Below are positions 54,178 to 63,528 of a DNA stretch of 64,000 nt, one piece after another (position 1 is the first letter of the stretch; every line of letters starts with the position of its first letter). The notes under the pieces are model-generated. The model was given only the letters and a program-made list of their open reading frames with translations, was not told the DNA's origin and made no database searches. The DNA is from Mitsuaria sp. WAJ17 (GTDB lineage Bacteria > Pseudomonadota > Gammaproteobacteria > Burkholderiales > Burkholderiaceae_C). The stretch spans positions 62,001 to 126,000 of the forward strand of contig NZ_JACJUG010000015.1 in the NCBI RefSeq assembly GCF_014174515.1, written 5' to 3'. Both the position numbers and the translations under genes were made by a program.

Positions 54178-54675
54178 ATGAAGCAACCCAAACCCCTCCC
54201 CCCGCCGGCCGCTTTCTACAGCGCCGACAACTACCGAAGCCAGGACAGCATCGGCTGGCTGATGCACCGCATCAAGCAGTCCATCGTCCATCTGGCGGAC
54301 AAACGCCTGTGCCGGCACGACCTTACCCACGCGCAATGGGCGCCCATGCTCAAGCTGCGCTTGCACGGGCCGCACTCCACCGTCCAGCTCGGCAAGGAGC
54401 TGGACATGGACGCCGGCGCCCTCAGCCGCCTGCTGGACCGGCTCGAGGCCAAGGGCCTGGTGCAGCGCGAGCGCTCCAGCACCGACCGCCGCGTGGTGCA
54501 GGTCTCGCTGAGCGAGGAAGGCCAGCGGGTCACGGCCGAGCTGCCGGCCGTGCTGTCCGAAGTCTTCAACGCCCACCTGGCCGGCTTCTCCGAGACCGAG
54601 TGGCGCACCCTGATCGAACTGCTGCAGCGCCTGGTGGCCAATGGCGAGGCGCTGCGCGAGGCAAGCAAGGAATGA
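54178..54675 (+). CDS. MarR-family transcriptional regulator
   Basis: 165 aa. The wHTH core STVQLGKELDMDAGALSRLLDRLEAKGLVQRERS and wing DRRVVQVSLSEEGQ lie at about 65-120, flanked by dimerisation helices. The ATG at 54178 has no ribosome binding site, being immediately preceded by the operator; leaderless or weak initiation is possible. Its stop overlaps the next gene's ATG by 4 nt. Likely autorepressor of the efflux operon. Confidence 0.9.
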   Translation: MKQPKPLPPPAAFYSADNYRSQDSIGWLMHRIKQSIVHLADKRLCRHDLTHAQWAPMLKLRLHGPHSTVQLGKELDMDAGALSRLLDRLEAKGLVQRERSSTDRRVVQVSLSEEGQRVTAELPAVLSEVFNAHLAGFSETEWRTLIELLQRLVANGEALREASKE

Positions 54676-56129
54676 AACCGATGCACCCCAACGTCCTTCA
54701 CCGCCGCCCTGGCGCGCTTCCTCTGTCCGCATGGCCGGGCCTGATGCTGGCCCTCGGCCTGATGACGGCCTGTGCCCCCATACCTCAGCAGCCGGCCACG
54801 CCGCAACGCCTGCAGGGCGAGACCCTGGGCCTCAAGTCGGCCGACGCCGCCGGCCCCGCCTTGGTCGATACCGCCTGGTGGCGCGCTTGGGGCGACGAGC
54901 GTCTCAATGCACTGATGGACAAGGCCCTGCGCGATGCGCCCAGCCTGGCCCTGGCCCGCGCACGCATCGCCAAGGCCGGTGCTGCGGTGGACAACGCCAC
55001 CGCGGCCGACAAGCCGGTGATCGGCATGGGGCTGGACATCGAGCGGCAGCGCTTCAGCGAGCATGGCATGTACCCGCCGCCGCTGGCCGGCAGCGTCCAG
55101 AACACCGCGACCCTGCAGGTCGGCGTCAGCTATGACTGGGATTTCTTCGGCCGCCACCAGGCCGCGCTGCAGGCCACGCTGGGCCAGCAGCGCGCCCTGC
55201 AGGCCGAGGGCGAGGCTGCCCGCCTGAACATCGCCAGCGCGGTGCTGAGAGCGTGGCTGGGCCTGGCCCGCAGCGTGAGCCAGGAGCAGTTGCTGCAGCA
55301 GCAGATCGTGCTGCGCCAGCAGGCCCTGGACCTGGTGCGCCAGCGCCGCGCCGCGGGGCTGGACACCGACATCGACCTGCGCAGTGCCGAGGCGCCCCTG
55401 GCTGATCTGCAGCGCCAGGTCCTGGCCCTGCGGCAGCTGGCCCAGGGCTACCGCGTGCAGCTGGCGGCCCTGAGCGTGCAGCCACTGGAAGCGCTGGCCG
55501 ACTGGCAGCCGGCGCTGCCGGCCACGGTCGCTCCGGCCACGGTGCCCAGCCTGGACCTGCTGGCCTCTCGGCCCGACGTGCGGGCGGCCCTGGCCCGCGT
55601 CGAAGCCGCTGGCTACGAGATCACCGCGGCCCGTGGCCGCTTCTATCCGGACCTGGCGCTCAATGCCTTCGCTGGCTTCAGCAGCATTGGCCTGGACAAG
55701 CTGCTGGAGAGCGGCAGCCACCAATTGGGCTTCGGCCCTTCGCTGCGCCTGCCCCTGTTCGACACCGGTCGCCTGCGTGCCGGTTTCAAGTCTGCCGTGG
55801 CCGAGCAGGAGGCCGCCGTGGCGGCCTACAACGCCGCCGTGCTCGAGGGCGTGCGCGATGCCCGCGAGCAGTGGGAAGCCCTGCGCTCCCTGCAGGCCCA
55901 GCAGGCGCCCCAGGAGGCCCTGCTGCGCAGCAACGAGCAGCAGCTGGGCCTGGCAAAGGAGCGCCAGGCAGCCGGCCTGGGCAATCGACTGCCCGTGATC
56001 CAGGCGCAGTTGGCCCTTCTCCAGCAGCAGCGCCAGTCCCTGGAGCTGCGCGCCCAGCAGCTCGACAGCCGCGTGCTGCTGATGCGCGCCCTCGGCGGCG
56101 AAGCCCTCCGTACGGAGCCTCGCGCCTGA
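54672..56129 (+). CDS. Outer-membrane efflux lipoprotein, NodT/OprM type
   Basis: 485 aa. Lipoprotein signal with lipobox LMTAC near residue 34, a hallmark WWRAWGDERLNALMDKAL start and two outer-membrane efflux (OEP) repeats with long helical hairpins (about 60-265 and 275-480). VSYDWDFFGRHQAALQA and PSLRLPLFDTGRLRAG are typical strand-helix junctions. Forms the trimeric outer-membrane duct for the EmrAB-like pair downstream. ATG 54672 overlaps the MarR stop; 54681, with AGGA 8 nt upstream, is an alternative start. Confidence 0.9.
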   Translation: MKPMHPNVLHRRPGALPLSAWPGLMLALGLMTACAPIPQQPATPQRLQGETLGLKSADAAGPALVDTAWWRAWGDERLNALMDKALRDAPSLALARARIAKAGAAVDNATAADKPVIGMGLDIERQRFSEHGMYPPPLAGSVQNTATLQVGVSYDWDFFGRHQAALQATLGQQRALQAEGEAARLNIASAVLRAWLGLARSVSQEQLLQQQIVLRQQALDLVRQRRAAGLDTDIDLRSAEAPLADLQRQVLALRQLAQGYRVQLAALSVQPLEALADWQPALPATVAPATVPSLDLLASRPDVRAALARVEAAGYEITAARGRFYPDLALNAFAGFSSIGLDKLLESGSHQLGFGPSLRLPLFDTGRLRAGFKSAVAEQEAAVAAYNAAVLEGVRDAREQWEALRSLQAQQAPQEALLRSNEQQLGLAKERQAAGLGNRLPVIQAQLALLQQQRQSLELRAQQLDSRVLLMRALGGEALRTEPRA

Positions 56130-56205
56130 GGCCGGGCGTCTCCTGCCCATGCATTCCAGCGGTCTGCCCGATGCGGCCGCTCTCCAACGCCAAGAACAGC
56201 ACCCC

Positions 56206-57513
56206 ATGAGTCAAGACAACAGCAGCACCGCCACCCCGGCCACCACCGCACCCGCCAAGAACGGCAACCCGCAACGCAAGAAGGGCCTGACCACCGTGGC
56301 CATCGCCCTCATCCTGGGCTTCGGTGCCTACAGTGCCTACGAGTGGCTCGTCGGCCGCCACTTCGAGAAGACCGACAACGCCTATGTGCAGGCCAACGTC
56401 GTGCAGATCACGCCCCTGGTTGGTGGCACCGTGCGCGCCATCCATGTGGACGACACCGACGCCGTCAAGGCCGGCCAGAAGCTGGTGAGCCTGGACCCTG
56501 TCGATGCCCGCATGGCCCTGGACCAGGCCCAGGCACAGCTGGGCCAGACGGTGCGTGAGGTCCGCACCCTCTTCGCCAACAACGCGACCTTGCAGGCCCA
56601 GGTCCGCAGCCGTGAGGCCGACCTGCAGCGAGCCCGCAGCGAGGTGGCCCGCCTCAAGGACGACGTCAGTCGCCGCGAGCCCCTGGTGGCCACCGGGGCC
56701 GTCGGTAAGGAGGAACTGGACCATGCCCGCGCCCAGCTCAGGACTGCGCAGGCCGCTGCCTTGGCCGCCGAAGCCGCGGCCGAGGCAGCCCGCGAGCAGT
56801 TGGTCTCCAGCCAGTCGCTGACCGATGGCACCAGCGTCGAGCAGCACCCCAACGTGCTGCGAGCCGCCGCCCGCGTGCGCGAGACCTTCCTGGCCGTGCA
56901 GCGCAATGAGCTGGTGGCCCCGGTCAACGGCTGGGTGGCGCGCCGCAGCGTGCAACTGGGCCAGCGCGTGGCCGCCGGGACACCGCTGATGAGCGTGGTG
57001 GGGCTGCAGCAGGCCTGGGTCGATGCCAACTTCAAGGAAGGCCAGTTGGCCCGCCTGCGCATCGGCCAGCCGGTGACCCTGGTGGCCGACGTCTACGGCG
57101 ACAAGGCCGAGTTCCACGGCAAGGTCGTTGGCCTGGGCGCCGGCACCGGTGCGGCTTTTGCCGTGCTGCCGGCCCAGAACGCCACGGGCAACTGGATCAA
57201 GGTCGTGCAGCGCGTGCCTGTGCGCATCGCGCTTGACGCCAAGGAACTGGCCGAGCATCCGCTGCGCGTGGGGTTGTCCATGAACGTGGCGGTCGATGTG
57301 AAGGACCAGTCGGGCAAGCCGCTGTCCGAGACCGTCGCCGCCGGCAGCGCCACCTCCACCAAGGTCTTCGAGGACCAGGACCGCGCGGCTGACGCCGAAG
57401 TCCAGCGCATCATCCAGTCCAACCTGGGCCGCGCAGCCAGGCCCGTGGCCGCAGCGCCCAAGGCCGTGGCAAAGATCCATCGCAACGCCGACGCCCTGCA
57501 CGGAAAGGCCTGA
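56206..57513 (+). CDS. emrA: Membrane fusion protein, EmrA/HlyD family
   Basis: 435 aa. N-terminal basic region and one membrane helix (VAIALILGFGAYSAYEWLV), then TDNAYVQANVVQITPLVGGTV (barrel-sandwich half), a long alpha-hairpin (about 110-225) and NGWVARRSVQLGQRVAAGTPLMSVV closing the lipoyl domain. The C-terminal ~60 residues are a low-complexity extension beyond most EmrA proteins. Connects the inner-membrane pump to the outer-membrane duct. Start MSQDNSSTA at 56206. Confidence 0.9.
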   Translation: MSQDNSSTATPATTAPAKNGNPQRKKGLTTVAIALILGFGAYSAYEWLVGRHFEKTDNAYVQANVVQITPLVGGTVRAIHVDDTDAVKAGQKLVSLDPVDARMALDQAQAQLGQTVREVRTLFANNATLQAQVRSREADLQRARSEVARLKDDVSRREPLVATGAVGKEELDHARAQLRTAQAAALAAEAAAEAAREQLVSSQSLTDGTSVEQHPNVLRAAARVRETFLAVQRNELVAPVNGWVARRSVQLGQRVAAGTPLMSVVGLQQAWVDANFKEGQLARLRIGQPVTLVADVYGDKAEFHGKVVGLGAGTGAAFAVLPAQNATGNWIKVVQRVPVRIALDAKELAEHPLRVGLSMNVAVDVKDQSGKPLSETVAAGSATSTKVFEDQDRAADAEVQRIIQSNLGRAARPVAAAPKAVAKIHRNADALHGKA

Positions 57514-57515
57514 GC

Positions 57516-59078
57516 ATGAGCGCCCCCGCTGCTGCCGTGGCGCCCCCGCCGCCGCTCAAGGGCTCCGACCTGGTGATGGGCACGATCGCCTTGTCACTGG
57601 CGACTTTCATGAACGTGCTGGACTCGTCCATCGCCAACGTGTCCCTGCCGGCCATCGCCGGCGACCTGGGCGTGAGCCCGGTGCAGGGCACCTGGGTGAT
57701 CACGAGCTTCGGCGTGGCCAATGCCATCTCTGTGCCGCTGACGGGCTGGCTCACCCAGCGCTTCGGCGCGGTGCGCCTGTTCACCACCAGCGTGCTGCTC
57801 TTCGTCCTGGCCTCCTGGCTGTGCGGCTTCGCGCATTCGCTGGAAATGCTGGTGGCCTGCCGCGTGCTGCAGGGCCTGGTGGCAGGGCCCATGATCCCGC
57901 TGTCCCAGACCCTGCTGTTGTCCAGCTATCCGCCAGCCAAGGCAGGCACTGCACTGGCCTTGTGGGGGGTGACGACACTGGTCGCGCCCGTGGTCGGCCC
58001 CTTGCTGGGCGGCTGGATCACGGACAACGTCTCCTGGCCCTGGATTTTTTACATCAATGTCCCTGTAGGCCTGCTGGCCGCGGGCATGACCTGGAGCATC
58101 TACCGGTCGCGCGAGACCCAGATCAAGAAGCTGCCCATCGACGGCGTGGGGCTGGCCCTGCTGGTGCTGTGGGTCGGCGCGCTGCAGGTCATGTTGGACA
58201 AGGGCAAGGAGCTGGACTGGTTCGCCAGCCCCGAGATCTGCATCCTGGGCCTGACGGCGCTGATCGGCTTCGCCTTCTTCCTCGTGTGGGAGCTGACGGA
58301 CGAGCACCCGGTGGTGGATCTGCGCCTCTTCGCGCGGCGCAACTTCCTCTTCGGTGCGGCCACGCTGTCCATTGCCTATGGCCTGTTCTTCGGCAATGTG
58401 GTGCTGCTGCCCCTGTGGCTGCAGCAGTGGATGGGCTACACGGCCACCGACGCCGGCATGGCGCTGGCGCCGGTGGGGCTGCTGGCCATCCTGCTGTCGC
58501 CCGTGGTGGGACGCAATGTGGCCCGGATGGATCCGCGCTGGATGGCCAGCTTCGCCTTCGTTATGTTCGCCATCGTGCTCAAGATGCGCGGCAACTTCAC
58601 CACGCAGACGGACTTCGCGACCATCATGATCCCGACGATCCTGCAGGGCGCCGCGCTGGCCTTCTTTTTCATCCCGCTGACCACGCTGACGCTGTCGGGC
58701 ATCACGCCGGACCGCATCGCGGCGGCGGCGGGCCTGTCGAATTTCGTGCGGATCACCGCGGGCGCCATGGGTACTTCGATCTCGACCACGCTGTGGGAGA
58801 ACCGCGCCACCCTGCATCACCACCACTTGGCCGAGCGCCTGGCGCAGGGCGATGCGGTGACCACCGAGACCCTACGCCAGCTGCAGGCAGGCGGCATGAG
58901 CCAGGAGCAGTCCCTGGCCTGGCTCAACCGCATGGTGGACCAACAGGCCTTCACCCGCGCGGCCGATGACATCTTCATTGCCTCGGCCGCCATCTTCCTG
59001 ATGCTGATCGCCGCGGTGTGGCTCACCAAGCGGCCGCCGCGCCTGGCGGCACCGGTGGACGCGGGCGGCGCGCACTGA
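57516..59078 (+). CDS. emrB: DHA2-family drug:H+ antiporter, EmrB-like
   Basis: 520 aa with about 14 membrane helices. MFS/DHA2 motifs include LATFMNVLDSSIANVSLPAIAGDLG in helix 1, WVITSFGVANAISVPLTGWL, RVLQGLVAGPMIPLSQTLLL (motif C-like) and WPWIFYINVPVG. Starts 2 bp after emrA's stop, the last gene of the marR-OMF-emrA-emrB operon. Substrate class (uncouplers, hydrophobic drugs or siderophores) cannot be read. Confidence 0.92.
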   Translation: MSAPAAAVAPPPPLKGSDLVMGTIALSLATFMNVLDSSIANVSLPAIAGDLGVSPVQGTWVITSFGVANAISVPLTGWLTQRFGAVRLFTTSVLLFVLASWLCGFAHSLEMLVACRVLQGLVAGPMIPLSQTLLLSSYPPAKAGTALALWGVTTLVAPVVGPLLGGWITDNVSWPWIFYINVPVGLLAAGMTWSIYRSRETQIKKLPIDGVGLALLVLWVGALQVMLDKGKELDWFASPEICILGLTALIGFAFFLVWELTDEHPVVDLRLFARRNFLFGAATLSIAYGLFFGNVVLLPLWLQQWMGYTATDAGMALAPVGLLAILLSPVVGRNVARMDPRWMASFAFVMFAIVLKMRGNFTTQTDFATIMIPTILQGAALAFFFIPLTTLTLSGITPDRIAAAAGLSNFVRITAGAMGTSISTTLWENRATLHHHHLAERLAQGDAVTTETLRQLQAGGMSQEQSLAWLNRMVDQQAFTRAADDIFIASAAIFLMLIAAVWLTKRPPRLAAPVDAGGAH

Positions 59079-59094
59079 AGTCGCCGGCATGACA

Positions 59095-59129
59095 AAAAGG
59101 GCGAGGCCTCAGCGGTCCTCGCCCTTTTC
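59095..59129. terminator. Bidirectional rho-independent terminator
   Basis: AAAAAGGGCGAGG / CCTCGCCCTTTT with a 10-nt loop between convergent emrB and the ribbon-helix-helix gene; it overlaps the last codons of the latter. Confidence 0.88.
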
Positions 59130-59354
59130 AATTTCCGGGTTCTCGTCGCCGCCGCCCGCCTCTCTGGGCGGTCGCCCCCGCTTCGCAGCCGGCGCGGTGT
59201 CCAGGCGGATGCCGCGCCGCTGCAGGGCCTCGCGCAGCAGGTACTCGATCTGCGCATTGCTGGAGCGCAGCTCCCGAGCGGCCAGGCGCTCGATCTCGTC
59301 CCACAACTCCGGCGGGAGGCGCAGCAGGAAGCTCTTCTTGCCCGGGCTGGCCAT
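59109..59354 (-). CDS. Arc-type ribbon-helix-helix DNA-binding protein
   Basis: 81 aa. RHH fold at the N-terminus: strand KKSFLLRLPPELW, helices DEIERLAARE and NAQIEYLLREALQRRG, then a basic, disordered tail (KRGRPPREAGG) ending acidic. Seven bp after the SPFH gene, so co-transcribed. Likely represses its own operon through the GTGATATCAC palindrome upstream of the SPFH gene; this is inference. Confidence 0.8.
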   Translation of the reverse strand: MASPGKKSFLLRLPPELWDEIERLAARELRSSNAQIEYLLREALQRRGIRLDTAPAAKRGRPPREAGGGDENPEIEKGEDR

Positions 59355-59361
59355 GAGGAAC

Positions 59362-60255
59362 TCAGTTGTAGAGCGTGCCGGCGTTGACGATGGGCTGGGT
59401 GTCCTTGTCGGAACACAGCACGACCAGCAGGTTGGACACCATGGCGGCCTTGCGCTCGTCGTCCAGCACCACGATTTCGCGCTCGGAAAGGCCCTTCAGC
59501 GCCGACTCCACCATGCTCACCGCGCCATGCACGATGCGCTGGCGGGCGCTGATGATGGCCTCGGCCTGCTGGCGGCGCAGCATCACCTGGGCGATCTCGG
59601 GGGCGTAGGCGAGGTGGGTCAGCTTGGCGTCCAGCACCTCCACGCCGGCCGCTGCGAAGCGCTCCTGCAACTCGGTCTTCATGGCCGCGGCGACCTCGTC
59701 CTGGCCTGCGCGCAGCGTGGTTTCGCCGGCTTGCAGGTCCTCGCCGTCGTCGTAGGCGTAGAGGTTGGCGGTGTGGCGCAGCGCGGCCTCGGCCTGGATC
59801 TGCACATAGGTCTCGTAGCTGTCGACGTCGAACAGGGCCTGGGCCGTGTCGCTGACGCGCCAGACCACGGCGGCGCTGATCTCGATGGGGTTGCCGCGCT
59901 TGTCATTGACCTTCAGCGTGGGCGAGGTGAGGTTGCGCGAGCGCAGCGAAAGGCGCTGCTTGCCGGCGAAGGGGTTGGCCCAGCGCAGGCCGGGCTCGCG
60001 GTCGGTGCCGATATAGCGGCCGAAGAGCGTCATCACCCGGCCCTCGTTGGGTTGCTGCATGTACAGCCCTGCGGCCACGAGGACGGACAGGCCCGTGCTC
60101 AGCAGGGCTCCGATCAGGTGATGGGCCACCGCGGCCATGAAGGCCGCCAGCCCCCACAGAGCCAGAATGGCCAGCAGGGCCAGGTAGCCGTTGGCGGCGC
60201 GTGCGGGCCGCTCGGCGGTGTGGATTTGCTGCGGGGTCGAACGGGCGGTGCTCAT
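59362..60255 (-). CDS. SPFH/Band-7 domain membrane protein
   Basis: 297 aa. Two N-terminal membrane helices ([40 protein letters not shown]) precede an SPFH domain with [23 protein letters not shown] and a helical oligomerisation stretch ([25 protein letters not shown]). Belongs to the stomatin/flotillin-like scaffold proteins. Strong AGGAGG precedes the ATG. Operonic with the RHH gene. Confidence 0.87.
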   Translation of the reverse strand: MSTARSTPQQIHTAERPARAANGYLALLAILALWGLAAFMAAVAHHLIGALLSTGLSVLVAAGLYMQQPNEGRVMTLFGRYIGTDREPGLRWANPFAGKQRLSLRSRNLTSPTLKVNDKRGNPIEISAAVVWRVSDTAQALFDVDSYETYVQIQAEAALRHTANLYAYDDGEDLQAGETTLRAGQDEVAAAMKTELQERFAAAGVEVLDAKLTHLAYAPEIAQVMLRRQQAEAIISARQRIVHGAVSMVESALKGLSEREIVVLDDERKAAMVSNLLVVLCSDKDTQPIVNAGTLYN

Positions 60256-60276
60256 GAGGCCCTCCTGTGAATTAAT

Positions 60277-60286
60277 GTGATATCAC
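60277..60286. promoter_or_regulatory. Palindrome upstream of the SPFH-RHH operon
   Basis: GTGATATCAC, extended imperfectly as TTAAT...TTTAAT in an AT-rich patch, 22 bp before the SPFH start. A suitable operator for a ribbon-helix-helix repressor. Confidence 0.5.
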
Positions 60287-60349
60287 TTTAATTCCAGAAT
60301 TGCCCACTTGGCAAGCCCTGCCGGAGGTCATGGCCCGAGCAGGCCTCGG

Positions 60350-62485
60350 TCACAGATTGGCGGCGAACAGGCGCTTGAGGAACAGCTGCTTGAAGCTGTG
60401 CGCCTGGTCCAGGCCCAGGCGCTCCAGATAGGCCTCCGGCACTTCGGGCAGGCCCTGAAGGCTGCGCAGGATCAGCCCGACCAACTCCACCGGATGGGTG
60501 CTGGCGTGCTTGAGCTTCTTGAGTGATCGGACGATCTTCAGCTCGTCCTCGGTGAGGTCGGTGCCGAAGGGGAAGTCCGGCAGCAGGCCTTCGTTGCGCC
60601 AGGGGCGCAGATGCTCGCGCAGGTTCTCGGGGCGGTTGCAGCGCCAGGTGTCGGGCAACTGCCAGTCCGCGGCCAGCTTGCCGTGGGCCTGGGCCTCGCG
60701 CACCAGCTCGTCCTGGAAGCGCGAGTCGGCAATGCGGATCAGGGCCTGGACCACGTCGGTGTCGGACTTGCCGCGCAGGTCGGCCACGCCGTATTCGGTG
60801 ATGACGATGTCGCGCAGGTGGCGCGGGATGGTCACGTTGCCGTAGTTCCAGACGATGGAGCTGGTCAGGCCGTGGTGGTTGTCGTGGGTGGCGCGCAGCA
60901 TCAGGATGGAGCGGGCATCCGGCAGCGCATGGCCCATGGCCACGAAGTTGTACTGGCCACCCACGCCCGAGACCACCTGACCGGATTCCAGGGCGTCCGA
61001 GCCGGCCGCGCCCAGCAAGGTCATCTTCATGGTGGTGTTCATGAAGCGGGCCTCGCGGCGCTGCAGGCGCTTGAGTCGCTCGCTGCCCAGGGCATCGCCG
61101 TAAAGCTCGTTGATGTAGCCGATGCGGGTCATGGCGATCTGCTCGCGCAGGGGCTCGTCCAACTGGCGCAGGGTCTGGTAGAAGTCGCGCGGCCCCAGGA
61201 AGAAGCCGCCATGCAGCAGAGCCGCCTGGCGCCAGCGCGGGCCCAGCACCTCGCTCCAGGCTTGCAGGGACTGGCTGCCGGACAGCTCGCCGGGCAGGGC
61301 CCGCGCGGCCTCGAGGCTCAGGGATTCGCTCAGCAGGCCCTGGGCCTGCCAGTGGCGCAGCGCGGCGGCGTCCAGGGGCAGGCGCAGGGCACCCATCGCC
61401 TGCAGGGCGAGCAGGGTGTCGATGCTGGGCACCTCCCCGAGTGCGCCCTCCAGCGCGAGGGTTTGCAGGGCTTCATCCTGGTAGACGCGGCGCCTCACGA
61501 TGCCGGCTTGGATCAGCTGCAGCAGGCCATTGACGAACATCTCCGAGCAACCGTAGACGCCCTGCTCGAAGGGCCGCATCTCGCGCGCCGCCGTGCCCTC
61601 CAGACACAGGCCGGCCAGCATCTGGCGGAAGGCCTCGGGCCGCGTCTGGCGCACGATGAGGGCCTGCGCAATGGCGTCGCCCAGTGAGCCGATGCCGATC
61701 TGCAGCGTGCCCCCGTCCCTGACCAGGCTGGCGGCATGAAGGCCGATGGCGTAGTCGGCCCAGCCGATGGCGGCATTGGGCGGGGCGAAGAGCTGATGGG
61801 TGGTCTCGGGGGTCTCGACCACCAGGTCCGCGAAGTCCGGTGGCACCACGGCGGGCCCGGTCATGAAGGGCAGTTGGCGGTTGATCATCAGCACCGTCAG
61901 CGGCTTGCGGCCCTGGGCGGCCAGGCGCTCGACGAGGTCCAGGCTGAGATCGGGATTGCAGGAAAGGGACAGCTGCCGCCCGCCAGCGTCCTCCCGGCAG
62001 GCCACCGCTTGCAGGATGAGGTTGACGCCGTGGCTCATCATGTCCCGCACCACGAAGCTGTAGTTGGTGCAGACGAAGCCCTGCTGTGCCAGCGGGTTGC
62101 CCAGATAGTCGCCGGTCTTGAGGAAGAACTCATGGACCTCGACATTGGGCGGCAGGGCCTGGGCGCGATGCGCCTTCACGTAGTCCAGGTCCGGGTAGTC
62201 GGCGAAGACGCGCTCGACCAGGGGCGCGAGGAACTGCTGCTCCAGCTCGCTCTTGCCCACCGGCTTCTCCAGGGACAGGGCGGTGTAGATCTTCAGCCGG
62301 CGCTCGGGCATGCGGCTCACGCGGCGGTACAGGGTGTTGACCAGCGGATTGGGTTTGCCCAGACCCAGGGGAATGGCCAGGACGAGGTCGCCGGGCACCC
62401 GCTGGAGGATGAGATCGACCGCATGTTCCAGATCCTGGACGAGGGCAGCCTGCTCGGCACGGGGAAGGGGCGCAATGGACGTCAT
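60350..62485 (-). CDS. Acetyl-CoA hydrolase/CoA-transferase family protein
   Basis: 711 aa, longer than most Cat1-type family members. The N-terminal CoA-transferase fold carries GLGKPNPLVNTLYRRV, CTNYSFVVRDMMSHGVN, and GGTLQIGIGSLGDAIAQAL. The C-terminal domain (AcetylCoA_hyd_C) has SGVGGQYNFVAMGHAL with DARSILMLRATH and the diagnostic ITEYGVADLRGKSD. ATG 62485 has GAGGAGA 7 nt upstream. Possibly propionyl- or acetyl-CoA:carboxylate transferase; substrate undetermined. Confidence 0.85.
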   Translation of the reverse strand: MTSIAPLPRAEQAALVQDLEHAVDLILQRVPGDLVLAIPLGLGKPNPLVNTLYRRVSRMPERRLKIYTALSLEKPVGKSELEQQFLAPLVERVFADYPDLDYVKAHRAQALPPNVEVHEFFLKTGDYLGNPLAQQGFVCTNYSFVVRDMMSHGVNLILQAVACREDAGGRQLSLSCNPDLSLDLVERLAAQGRKPLTVLMINRQLPFMTGPAVVPPDFADLVVETPETTHQLFAPPNAAIGWADYAIGLHAASLVRDGGTLQIGIGSLGDAIAQALIVRQTRPEAFRQMLAGLCLEGTAAREMRPFEQGVYGCSEMFVNGLLQLIQAGIVRRRVYQDEALQTLALEGALGEVPSIDTLLALQAMGALRLPLDAAALRHWQAQGLLSESLSLEAARALPGELSGSQSLQAWSEVLGPRWRQAALLHGGFFLGPRDFYQTLRQLDEPLREQIAMTRIGYINELYGDALGSERLKRLQRREARFMNTTMKMTLLGAAGSDALESGQVVSGVGGQYNFVAMGHALPDARSILMLRATHDNHHGLTSSIVWNYGNVTIPRHLRDIVITEYGVADLRGKSDTDVVQALIRIADSRFQDELVREAQAHGKLAADWQLPDTWRCNRPENLREHLRPWRNEGLLPDFPFGTDLTEDELKIVRSLKKLKHASTHPVELVGLILRSLQGLPEVPEAYLERLGLDQAHSFKQLFLKRLFAANL

Positions 62486-62700
62486 GGAGACTCTCCTCGA
62501 TGAGTCTGCAGTGTCTCCGCTGGCGGCAGGCTGCGGCTTGATATTGGGCAAGTCATGACGTCGGTGGCCGCGTCGCGCAAGGGGGAATTGCCAAGGCCCC
62601 TTGATCGTGGTGCCGGGCGTCTGGAGGTGCGCGGAGTGTGCTGCAATAGGGGCTGCAGTTGTCCCCCTGCCACTCCTCGCGCCCTGTCCGCCCTTCGTTC

Positions 62701-63519
62701 ATGTCCACGCCGTCGCCAGACCTCGAACACGATGCCCCAGCCTGGCTGCCCTGGTTTGGCCACCTTGTGACCCGCCGCGGGCTTTGGGCGGGCTTGTCGG
62801 TGCTGTGCGGCACGGTCTGGCTGTTGGCCCTGGGCCTGTCCCAGTTGCTGATCACGGTGATGGGGCGGGGCGATCGCCTGGTGGCCACGCTGTGCACCTC
62901 GGCTTGCGCGCTGCTGATCACAGGGGTCTTCGGCTACCTCTTCCTGCGCCTGGTGCAGTTCCAGGACCAGACCCGGCAACGTGTGAGCCACCATGCCACG
63001 CTGGATCCGCTGACCGGCACATTCAACCGCCGACATTTCCTGCAACTGGTCGATCGCGAATGGTCGCGCGCCAAGCGCTACAACATGGACTGTGCCCTGC
63101 TGCTGATGGACGTGGACCACTTCAAGAAGGTCAACGACACCCACGGCCATCTCTGCGGCGACCGGCTGCTGCGCGAGATCGCGCGCGTCAGCGGCGAGAC
63201 CTTGCGCCAGGCCGACGTCCTGGCCCGTTTCGGTGGCGAGGAGTTTGCCGTCTTCCTGCCCCACACTGATCCGCTGGGCGCGCTGGACGTGGCCGAGCGC
63301 ATTCGCGAGCGCGTGGAACAGCTGGACTTCAGCTGGGAGGAGCGCGACGTGCCGGTGAGCGTCAGCCTGGGCGTGGCCTCACTGCAGTACGAGCACCTGA
63401 CCCTGGATCACCTGATCCACGATGCCGACGAGGCGCTCTACAACGCCAAGGCCGCGGGCCGCAACTGCGTGCGTGCGAAGCTGGGCCTGCAGCCCGGCCA
63501 TTCCAGCTACGCGCACTGA
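62701..63519 (+). CDS. Diguanylate cyclase (GGDEF protein)
   Basis: 272 aa. Two N-terminal membrane helices (GLSVLCGTVWLLALGLSQLLI; LCTSACALLITGVFGYLFL) are followed by a GGDEF domain from DPLTGTFNRRHF. The active site reads RFGGEEF and an RQAD inhibitory I-site sits five residues upstream, so it is probably an active, product-inhibited cyclase. No separate sensor domain is present. Start at 62701 (MSTPSPDLE). Confidence 0.92.
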   Translation: MSTPSPDLEHDAPAWLPWFGHLVTRRGLWAGLSVLCGTVWLLALGLSQLLITVMGRGDRLVATLCTSACALLITGVFGYLFLRLVQFQDQTRQRVSHHATLDPLTGTFNRRHFLQLVDREWSRAKRYNMDCALLLMDVDHFKKVNDTHGHLCGDRLLREIARVSGETLRQADVLARFGGEEFAVFLPHTDPLGALDVAERIRERVEQLDFSWEERDVPVSVSLGVASLQYEHLTLDHLIHDADEALYNAKAAGRNCVRAKLGLQPGHSSYAH

Positions 63520-63528
63520 GCCCGGCGC

